Source of the DNA: Promethearchaeota archaeon
GTDB lineage: Archaea > Asgardarchaeota > Lokiarchaeia > Sigyniarchaeales > SOKP01
DNA length: 5,719 bases
Assembly (NCBI GenBank): GCA_004524385.1
Contig: SDNM01000117.1
Location: 1 to 5,719, forward strand
Direction: 5' to 3'
Every line of letters begins with the position of its first letter. Position 1 is the first letter of the stretch. This document shows positions 1 to 5,181 of the stretch, piece after piece. The translations under genes were made by a program, and so were the position numbers. Below the pieces are notes generated by a model that was not told where the DNA came from, did not search any database, and saw nothing but the letters and a program-made list of their open reading frames with translations.

Positions 1-43
1 ATAAAAACTCATATATCAAACAATAAGAAAAGTAAATTGTTTT

Positions 44-403
44 ATGGAAAATAGAGAAAAATTGAGAATTTTTGCTGGTATTTTATTAATAATTTCTACA
101 ATAACCCATGTTTCCCAAATATTTTTTTATGGAACTGATTGGCATACAATTGGTGCTGCCATTTATGGTTCAGGGTATGCTGTGCTTGGAATTTTACTAA
201 TATATTTCAGAGAAAAAAAGATTGTCGATTTGTTATGCATAATCATTCTCACAATTGGTGGAACCTTAGGATTAATTAGATTTATAATCGTTTTAACAAC
301 AGAAAATATTTTTAATGTGTTAAATCTTTTCCATGTAATTGTAGATATTATCGTAGTACCTATCTGTATTTATTCTTATTTAAAATTAAGGGAAAAAGAT
401 TAA
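44..403 (+). CDS. Small four-helix integral membrane protein, function unknown
   Basis: This 119-residue protein is not a family I recognise. It is very hydrophobic, with four likely membrane helices at about residues 8-28, 36-55, 60-85 and 93-113. Charged residues cluster at the N-terminus (residues 2-8), in the loop at 56-59 (REKK) and at the C-terminus (114-119). By the positive-inside rule this places both termini in the cytoplasm. Histidines at 22 and 97 fall in or near helices and His34 lies in the first outer loop; whether they bind anything is unknown. There is no cleavable signal peptide and no cysteine-rich motif. The ATG at 44 has no clear Shine-Dalgarno site, but it immediately precedes the first hydrophobic helix and no better start is visible. 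The sulfatase gene begins 13 nt after the stop, so the two are probably co-transcribed. A transport or membrane-anchoring role for the pair is possible but is only a guess from adjacency. Confidence 0.72.
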   Translation: MENREKLRIFAGILLIISTITHVSQIFFYGTDWHTIGAAIYGSGYAVLGILLIYFREKKIVDLLCIIILTIGGTLGLIRFIIVLTTENIFNVLNLFHVIVDIIVVPICIYSYLKLREKD

Positions 404-416
404 GAAAGTAATTATT

Positions 417-1916
417 ATGAGTGAAAAGATGAATGTTTTGTTTATTATAACGGATCAGCAACGGGCAGATAGTTTAAGTTGTATGGGAAATCCCGTCTTA
501 AAAACACCTCATATTGATAGTATAGCAGAAGGAGGTGTTAAATTCACAAATTATTACTGCAATACACCAATTTGTATGCCAAATAGAGCAAATTTCTTTA
601 CAGGAACCTATCCAAGCGTGCATGGGACGCGATCAAACGGTATCAATTTAAATCCTAATAGACCCGTAATTTCAGAAATTTTAAGAAAAAGTGGATTTCA
701 TACTGTTAGTGTTGGAAAAACACATTTTCATTTTTTTAGTCGTCCAACGTCAAGAAAAATAGTTTCATGGGAGAATATAGTCGGATGGTTGCATGGAAAC
801 CTTAAAGCTAAAGACTTTCCTAGCCCTTGGTATGGTTTTAATGAAGTCTATATGACAGCTGGACATGGAGATTTCATGGCAGGTCATTATTCCGAGTGGT
901 TAGAAGAACAGGGATGGAATCAACATGAATATGCTTTAGAAAGACCTCTAACTCTGAATGAAAATTACTGTGAAACTGAACTGTCAGAAGAATTATATCC
1001 TTCAAGCTATATTACTGATAAAACTATTGATTATCTTGAAAGATATGTAAAGGAAGGAAATAATAATCCGTTCTTCATCCACTGTTCTTACCCGGATCCA
1101 CACCATCCCGTTTGCCCCCCTGGAAAATATAGAGATTTATATAAACCAGATGATATTGAGTTACCTTCTAATTTTGATGACGTAAAAAATTTACTAAACC
1201 ATGAATTTTTAGGACCTCATATAAAAGATGCACGTTTCCGGCAGTTATTACCCCAAATAGTGACAAGAGACGAAGCAAAGATATTCACAGCTCTAACCTA
1301 TGGCTCTATTGCTATGATTGATGATGGAGTGGGAAAAATCTTAGCTAAATTAAAAGAATTAGATTTAAATAATGATACAATGGTTATTTTTACTAGCGAT
1401 CATGGTGATTACGGCGGTGATCATGGTTTTCTACTAAAAGGACCTGCACATTATCGAGGCATTATTAATATGCCTTTGTTATGGAGAATTCCAGGAGTAA
1501 CAGAAACTTCTACCTCAGATTCTCTAATTAGTACAGTAGATCTACCAAAAACCATTCTTAACTTATTAAAGATTCACCCAAAATTTCATCCTAGGGTATT
1601 TCAAGGTTATGATGCTACTCCAATTTTGAAAGATCCCTCTGTTAAAATAAGAGATCGAGTACTTATAGAGCATGATGAAGAAATAGCTAAAGATAAAATT
1701 ATACGCCTCCGAACCTTAGTTACTGAAAAGAATAGATTAACAATTTACGATGGATACGATAATCTTGGCGACATTTTTAATTATAAAAGTGATCCAGATG
1801 AAGTCAATAATTTATGGAATACAGATAAAGAATTAAGGAATAAACTTAGTGAAGAGCTTTTAAGAGAAATCATTAAAGTCCGACCAAGATTTCCTAAAAG
1901 AAATGCTTATAATTAA
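417..1916 (+). CDS. Cysteine-type sulfatase (alkaline phosphatase superfamily)
   Basis: This 499-residue protein, of normal family length, should hydrolyse a sulfate ester or a related phosphate or phosphonate ester. The N-terminal strand leads into TDQQRAD, with Asp13 as a metal ligand and Gln where many sulfatases have a second Asp. Cys53-Met-Pro-Asn-Arg57 is the CxPxR motif whose Cys is oxidised to formylglycine. Downstream come GKTH (Lys101, His103; compare GKWH), the family's DPHHP block (Asp227-Pro231), and the second metal site Asp328-His329-Gly with GGDHG following. Lys341 and His345 lie just after. The C-terminus has the usual 'DPDEVNNLW' element near residues 460-470. There is no signal peptide or lipobox, so the enzyme appears cytosolic, unlike most exported sulfatases. 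No formylglycine-generating enzyme or anaerobic maturase (anSME) gene lies in the window, so maturation must come from elsewhere. Substrate cannot be assigned; the Gln at the second metal position is also seen in phosphonate monoester hydrolase-like and choline-sulfatase-like members. The start at 417 has a weak ribosome site; Met5 is an alternative. Confidence 0.93.
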   Translation: MSEKMNVLFIITDQQRADSLSCMGNPVLKTPHIDSIAEGGVKFTNYYCNTPICMPNRANFFTGTYPSVHGTRSNGINLNPNRPVISEILRKSGFHTVSVGKTHFHFFSRPTSRKIVSWENIVGWLHGNLKAKDFPSPWYGFNEVYMTAGHGDFMAGHYSEWLEEQGWNQHEYALERPLTLNENYCETELSEELYPSSYITDKTIDYLERYVKEGNNNPFFIHCSYPDPHHPVCPPGKYRDLYKPDDIELPSNFDDVKNLLNHEFLGPHIKDARFRQLLPQIVTRDEAKIFTALTYGSIAMIDDGVGKILAKLKELDLNNDTMVIFTSDHGDYGGDHGFLLKGPAHYRGIINMPLLWRIPGVTETSTSDSLISTVDLPKTILNLLKIHPKFHPRVFQGYDATPILKDPSVKIRDRVLIEHDEEIAKDKIIRLRTLVTEKNRLTIYDGYDNLGDIFNYKSDPDEVNNLWNTDKELRNKLSEELLREIIKVRPRFPKRNAYN

Positions 1917-2000
1917 ATAATAATAAAGAGTATAAGAAAAGAGTAAGGAGAAACATTGAAATTACTCAATTGATGCCATAAAATAAAAATACTATAAAAA

Positions 2001-2016
2001 TTTGTTTCTTTTTATT
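2001..2016 (+). terminator. T-rich tract, possible archaeal-type terminator after the sulfatase
   Basis: A run of 13 T in 16 bases lies 84 nt after the sulfatase stop, and a second pyrimidine-rich stretch follows at about 2071-2103. Archaeal RNA polymerase can terminate at T-rich tracts without a hairpin, and no strong hairpin precedes this one. In such AT-rich DNA, T tracts also occur by chance. Confidence 0.35.
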
Positions 2017-2157
2017 AAATACTATCTATTTGAAAAGAGTTTATAAGATTCAAAATTTCTTTTAAAAAATCTCTTCTTTCTTCTGTTTTATTCATTTTAT
2101 TTATATTAGAAGGATTCTATCTGAACTTTACACTACTGATAATCACTAAGAGTAACC

Positions 2158-2165
2158 TTTAAATA
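2158..2165 (+). promoter_or_regulatory. Possible TATA box for the ferredoxin-like gene
   Basis: TTTAAATA lies about 90 nt upstream of the ATG at 2254 and matches the A/T-rich archaeal TATA form. It would give a leader of about 65 nt. A weaker alternative, TATTAAAA at 2205-2212, lies 49 nt before the ATG. That is almost the spacing seen for the TATA-like box of the next gene, so either could be the true element. Confidence 0.3.
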
Positions 2166-2233
2166 ATTAATAATCATAATAAACTCAATAAAAAAAAAAT
2201 ACTGTATTAAAAGAGCTTAAAAAAATAACATAA

Positions 2234-2240
2234 AAGAGGT
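2234..2240 (+). promoter_or_regulatory. Shine-Dalgarno-like site of the ferredoxin-like gene
   Basis: AAGAGGT precedes the ATG at 2254 by 13 nt, which is somewhat longer than usual. The same ten bases, TAAAAGAGGT, recur before the flavodoxin gene at 3413-3422. This supports a real ribosome site and the choice of start. Confidence 0.5.
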
Positions 2241-2253
2241 ATTTTTAAAGAAA

Positions 2254-3342
2254 ATGATTGTAAATGAAGAACATAGAGCAGATTTGATAAAATTGGCTAA
2301 AGAATACAAAAATTCTGCGCAATCTTATCCGGCAGATGAAAATGGGGAGCCGAAAAAGGCTTACCTTGAATATTTAAGCTTAATGTGGGATCCAGAACTC
2401 GTGAAAATAATGCTGGAACTTCCTATTATGCCTAAATTATTAGCTATAAGAAAATTAGCAAAAACATTAAATATTGATAAAAATAAATTAAAGGCTAAGT
2501 TGGAAGAGCCTGCAAAAAGAGGATTTGTAGTTAGAGTAGGAAATCTTTATGCTCGTCCGTCTCCTTTACAGATCCATGATATGCCGTTTATTCTTCAAGA
2601 GAATCTGGATCGGGAGGATGTTGTGAAATTTGCTAATTTAAGTAGAGAATATTTTGATGGTGGTTATTATAAAACCTGGGAGACTAGTAGATCCGGGATT
2701 CCTCGCACCAGAGTTTTAACAGTACAAGAAAAAATAGAACCTAGTCAGGAAATTATTCCTATAGAAGCTGTTTATGAAGTAATTGATGGTCAAACAGATA
2801 TTGCACTTTTTCCTTGTCCTTGCCGTTCTAGAAGGGAAATCGAGGGAAATAGAAAATGTAAAGGAAAATATCCAATTAATAATTGTATTACTTTTGGAGT
2901 TTTTGCCAAAGCATTGTTAGAGATGGGAGATCCGGCGATAATAGCTATAACAAAAGAAGAAGCAAAAAAGATTACAAATGAAGCTAACGAACTTGGGCTT
3001 GTTCATATGTCAGATAATAATGCTCCTAACGCTCATATTCTTTGTCAATGCTGTGAGTGTTGTTGTGGAAATTTAGCTGGATTGACAAGATTAGATAATC
3101 CTAGATGTATAGCAAGAGCAAATTATATCTCTAGTATTGATGAAGATTTATGTGTTGCGTGTGGAACTTGTATTGAGAGATGCAAGTTTGATGCTATTAC
3201 AGTTGAGGAATTTGCACAGATTAATCCCGATAAGTGTGTGGGGTGTGGACTATGCGCTGTAACGTGCCCCGAAAATGCAATTACTATGAAAAGATTTGAA
3301 AGAGAAGATATTCCCGCAAGAAGGGGATGGTCAGAAACATAG
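2254..3342 (+). CDS. Winged-helix-like N-terminus fused to cysteine-rich domain and 2x[4Fe-4S] ferredoxin
   Basis: This 362-residue cytosolic iron-sulfur protein probably carries or senses electrons. Residues about 45-105 look like a winged helix: helices through 'IRKLAKTLNI', a recognition-like helix ending at 'KRGFV', and a short beta wing 'VVRVGNLYARP'. The middle contains Cys188-Pro-Cys190-Arg, Cys202 and Cys211. It is followed by a very dense cluster with cysteines at 264, 266, 267, 269, 270 and 271, and another at 285. The C-terminus is a two-cluster ferredoxin, CxxCxxCxxxC at Cys300/303/306/310 and at Cys328/331/334/338. The second motif has the usual following Pro339; the first has Lys311 instead. 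Proteins of this layout are, to my knowledge, common in anaerobes and annotated only as 4Fe-4S ferredoxin-like. The helix-turn-helix-like part may serve protein interaction rather than DNA binding. The gene opens the redox cassette, with the flavodoxin 88 nt downstream. The Fe-S assignment is secure; regulator versus electron carrier is open. Confidence 0.85.
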   Translation: MIVNEEHRADLIKLAKEYKNSAQSYPADENGEPKKAYLEYLSLMWDPELVKIMLELPIMPKLLAIRKLAKTLNIDKNKLKAKLEEPAKRGFVVRVGNLYARPSPLQIHDMPFILQENLDREDVVKFANLSREYFDGGYYKTWETSRSGIPRTRVLTVQEKIEPSQEIIPIEAVYEVIDGQTDIALFPCPCRSRREIEGNRKCKGKYPINNCITFGVFAKALLEMGDPAIIAITKEEAKKITNEANELGLVHMSDNNAPNAHILCQCCECCCGNLAGLTRLDNPRCIARANYISSIDEDLCVACGTCIERCKFDAITVEEFAQINPDKCVGCGLCAVTCPENAITMKRFEREDIPARRGWSET

Positions 3343-3345
3343 AAA

Positions 3346-3369
3346 CCGATAATTTTAAAAGAATATCGG
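3346..3369 (+). repeat. Inverted repeat after the ferredoxin-like gene
   Basis: CCGATA at 3346-3351 pairs perfectly with TATCGG at 3364-3369 around a 12-nt AT-rich loop. This is the most GC-rich spot in an otherwise AT-only gap, and it begins 4 nt after the stop codon. It is followed by A's, not T's, so it is not a classic intrinsic terminator. It could be a 3'-end or processing hairpin, or a dyad operator for the flavodoxin gene. A 6-bp stem is weak evidence. Confidence 0.35.
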
Positions 3370-3380
3370 AAAAAATATTA

Positions 3381-3388
3381 TTTAAATA
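3381..3388 (+). promoter_or_regulatory. Possible TATA box for the flavodoxin gene
   Basis: TTTAAATA sits 42 nt upstream of the ATG at 3431 (end of box to start codon). An archaeal start site about 25 nt downstream would fall near 3410, giving a short leader that still contains the Shine-Dalgarno site at 3417-3422. The geometry is good, but the region is almost pure A/T, so chance matches are easy. Confidence 0.4.
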
Positions 3389-3416
3389 TTACTTAAAATA
3401 TAACAAAATAAGTAAA

Positions 3417-3422
3417 AGAGGT
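3417..3422 (+). promoter_or_regulatory. Shine-Dalgarno site of the flavodoxin gene
   Basis: AGAGGT ends 8 nt before the ATG at 3431, which is ideal spacing. It is the best ribosome site in the window and fixes the start. It lies within the TAAAAGAGGT shared with the leader of the preceding gene. Confidence 0.6.
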
Positions 3423-3430
3423 TAAAAAAT

Positions 3431-3943
3431 ATGAAAATATTGGTATGTTATTTTTCCGGAACTGGAAATACTAAAAAGGTGGCTGAATCAATTAAAGAAG
3501 GATTAGAAGGGCAAGAAGTGGATCTTCAAAAAATAAAAGATGTAGATCCTGCCGAGATTGGTAAATATGATCTTGTTATTTTAGGCTCTGGTATTTATGG
3601 AGGAATGGTTAGTAAAAACATTTTTACAATGATGAAGAAAATTACAGAATTCCCTCCAAAAGTAGCCTTTTTCAACACACATTCGAGTCCAATGAGTTAC
3701 AGCAAAAAAGCGTACAAGAGAATAATAAAAAAGTTCGAAACTGAAGGATCAAAAGTTGTTGGAAATTTCGAATGTATTGGTGAAAATATTGGCGTACCTA
3801 AAGAAGTTCAAGAAAAGATGTTGTCTAATTTACCCCCAGAGGAACAAGAAAAACAAAGAAAGCGTTTGGAAGAGATTAAGGGTCGTCCAAACGCAAAAGA
3901 TCTTGAAAATGCTAAGGAATTTGCTAAATCGATTATAGAATAA
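3431..3943 (+). CDS. Flavodoxin-family protein (FMN electron carrier)
   Basis: This 170-residue protein has a flavodoxin fold and should bind FMN and shuttle low-potential electrons in the cytosol. The first strand (residues 2-8) runs into Ser9-Gly-Thr-Gly-Asn-Thr14, the FMN phosphate-binding loop. LGSGIYGG at 51-58 corresponds to the loop beside the isoalloxazine ring, and FFNTHSSP at 80-87 is the third loop region. The C-terminus has the family's 'GRPNAKDLENAKEFA' type helix at about 152-166. The stretch around 127-148 is rich in Glu and Lys, as in many archaeal and clostridial members of this subgroup. The start is set by AGAGGT at 3417-3422. The next gene begins 16 nt after this stop, so the two are very likely co-transcribed. 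This makes the flavodoxin a natural electron donor for the Fe-S reductase-like protein, although that pairing is inferred from adjacency only. Confidence 0.92.
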   Translation: MKILVCYFSGTGNTKKVAESIKEGLEGQEVDLQKIKDVDPAEIGKYDLVILGSGIYGGMVSKNIFTMMKKITEFPPKVAFFNTHSSPMSYSKKAYKRIIKKFETEGSKVVGNFECIGENIGVPKEVQEKMLSNLPPEEQEKQRKRLEEIKGRPNAKDLENAKEFAKSIIE

Positions 3944-3959
3944 CCTTGGAAATAGAATA

Positions 3960-5102
3960 ATGAAAACAATTAATGAAAAAACAGAAGAAATTTCAATTGA
4001 AGAACAGATAAAATCCTTAGCAAGAGCAGAAGGAGCTGCTTTGGTTGGCATTTGTTCAGCAGATAGTATTAAAGATAAAGAATTTTCAGACTCTAATTAT
4101 TTATTACCGGGAGCTAAATCAGTAATAAGCATTGGAGTTAATATGGATGACGAGATTGTTAGAAAATATTTATCCAAAGAAGATTATTTATCTCTATGTG
4201 AAGAAGAAGGGCATCTCACTAAAGATTTACTTAGAATAGGAGAAAAAATTAAAGAATTTTTAGAAGAGAAAGGATTTAAAGCTTATCGATGTCAGGTCAA
4301 TTTTAACTATCGAAATGTTAACACTTCAGGTAAGGCAGCTATCCCCGCAATTCGAAATCTAATTGAATTAATTAATAAAGAAAAAGATCAAACAACGGAA
4401 TTAACTCAAAAAGATGAAAAATCTCTTATTTTTTTAAAAAAAGCGATACTTCCTGCATTAAAGAATACCCCCATGCATTTAGTTCCCAATTTTTCACATA
4501 GGTGTGCTGCAGTAGCTGCAGGATTAGGCCGTATAGGTTGGAGTGGAAATGTAATTACGGAAAAATATGGTGCAAGAGTTTTATTCAACTCCATATTAAC
4601 TGAAGCAGAACTAAAACCAGATCCTTCTATGGAAAATAATCCTTGCGTAAACTGTAAACTCTGTGAAAAATCCTGTCAAGGAGGGCTTTTTGCAAGAGAT
4701 GAATCAGAATCAGTGAAAATCGCCGATGTAGAGGAAACCATTGCCAAGAGAAATAATTATGCTTATTGCATTGCCATTTGTAGTGGTATGGCAGGTCAGA
4801 ATAAGTTTAAAGAGTGGTCCACTTGGTCTCCATTTCGTTTTGATGATATTGAAAGACTGCCATTAGATGATTCTGTGGTCGATTATGTTAAAAATATGTT
4901 TGCTAAAGCTATTGAAAAAGGGGGCAAAGAAGCTGAAAATGTTCTTAGATTAGTCGAAAACACTTTTCTGGGACGTAATGATAAGCCTCCAGAAGATTTT
5001 AGACCGAGCTGTGGGTTTTGTCAATTGGTATGTGGACCCACAATGCAAGATAAAAAAGAAAGCTATAAATTAATTATAGAATCTGGATGTGTAAATGAAT
5101 AA
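3960..5102 (+). CDS. QueG / reductive-dehalogenase-like double [4Fe-4S] protein, possibly corrinoid dependent
   Basis: This 380-residue protein has the layout of epoxyqueuosine reductase (QueG) and reductive dehalogenase cores. The N-terminal half (about 10-150) matches the QueG-type domain in order: 'GAALVGICSAD' and then 'LLPGAKSVISIGVN'. His180-Arg-Cys182 leads into 'AAGLGRIGWSGN' (186-197) and then 'YGARVLFNSILTEAEL', which resembles the AGLG and YGxR blocks of both families. Cys229/232/235/239 form CxxCxxCxxxC. Cys351/354/358 form CxxCxxxC, with Cys270 or Cys274 as the likely eighth ligand. The Pro that usually follows the last Cys is absent in both motifs (Gln240, Gly359). There is no Tat signal or membrane anchor, so it is cytosolic, unlike respiratory dehalogenases. 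True QueG function is doubtful if the host is an archaeon. Family relatives bind base-off cobalamin between the domains; that is inferred here. No strong Shine-Dalgarno site precedes the ATG, which lies 16 nt after the flavodoxin gene. The family is clear; the substrate is unknown. Confidence 0.82.
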   Translation: MKTINEKTEEISIEEQIKSLARAEGAALVGICSADSIKDKEFSDSNYLLPGAKSVISIGVNMDDEIVRKYLSKEDYLSLCEEEGHLTKDLLRIGEKIKEFLEEKGFKAYRCQVNFNYRNVNTSGKAAIPAIRNLIELINKEKDQTTELTQKDEKSLIFLKKAILPALKNTPMHLVPNFSHRCAAVAAGLGRIGWSGNVITEKYGARVLFNSILTEAELKPDPSMENNPCVNCKLCEKSCQGGLFARDESESVKIADVEETIAKRNNYAYCIAICSGMAGQNKFKEWSTWSPFRFDDIERLPLDDSVVDYVKNMFAKAIEKGGKEAENVLRLVENTFLGRNDKPPEDFRPSCGFCQLVCGPTMQDKKESYKLIIESGCVNE

Positions 5103-5132
5103 AAATCCCAATTAAAAATAAATCTAAATTAA

Positions 5133-5147
5133 TTTTTTCCTTATTTT
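5133..5147 (+). terminator. T-rich tract after the reductase-like gene
   Basis: A stretch of mostly T residues starts 30 nt after the stop at 5102 and could end the flavodoxin/reductase transcript in the archaeal manner. It runs directly into the palindrome at 5143-5156 and the TATA-like box. Termination and re-initiation within this 79-nt gap is therefore a coherent but unproven reading. Confidence 0.35.
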
Positions 5148-5156
5148 AATTAAAAT
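5143..5156. repeat. Perfect 14-bp AT palindrome
   Basis: ATTTTAATTAAAAT is an exact palindrome overlapping the TATA-like box before the DUF169 gene. It could be a dyad operator, but its A/T-only composition makes chance occurrence fairly likely. Confidence 0.35.
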
Positions 5157-5159
5157 ATA
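5151..5159 (+). promoter_or_regulatory. Possible TATA box for the DUF169 gene
   Basis: TAAAATATA lies 22 nt before the TTG at 5182. An archaeal start site about 25 nt downstream would fall at or next to the start codon, implying a leaderless or near-leaderless message. This agrees with the lack of a Shine-Dalgarno site there. Confidence 0.35.
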
Positions 5160-5181
5160 CAGAAAGCGAGTCTGAGATAAA

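Larger units (their letters stand above)
1917..2253. other. 337-nt intergenic region without a convincing gene
   Basis: This AT-rich gap separates the sulfatase unit from the redox cassette. It holds, in order, an imperfect tandem repeat of about 13 nt (1927-1939 and 1940-1953), an orphan TAAGGAG at 1944-1950 followed by only a five-codon TTG ORF, a T-rich tract at 2001-2016, a pyrimidine-rich stretch at about 2071-2103, a TATA-like box at 2158-2165 and an A10 run at 2190-2199. A minus-strand ATG ORF of 26 codons (2095 down to 2015) is also present but has no supporting ribosome site. I see no tRNA-like or conserved RNA structure. Confidence 0.6.

Noticed and set aside
2190..2199. A10 homopolymer as a phase-variation tract
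   Set aside because: It lies in a gap well upstream of the start codon in very A-rich DNA; nothing shows a switchable reading frame.
3756..3938. 60-codon + strand ORF inside the flavodoxin gene
   Set aside because: It lies wholly in another frame of a well-supported flavodoxin gene, has Lys/Leu-rich low-complexity content, and shows no ribosome site or recognisable domain.
3830..4051. 73-codon minus-strand ORF spanning the flavodoxin/reductase junction
   Set aside because: It is antisense to two supported genes. Its Phe/Leu/Ser-rich translation is what the A-rich coding strand yields when read backwards.
4406..4594. 62-codon minus-strand ORF inside the reductase-like gene
   Set aside because: It is antisense to the conserved AGLG block of the reductase-like protein and has no independent support.
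3960..5102. Naming the reductase-like protein queG or calling it a true epoxyqueuosine reductase
   Set aside because: The fold class matches, but the sequence diverges at both Fe-S motifs and the context is a flavodoxin/ferredoxin/DUF169 cassette with no tRNA-modification genes, so a gene symbol is not justified.
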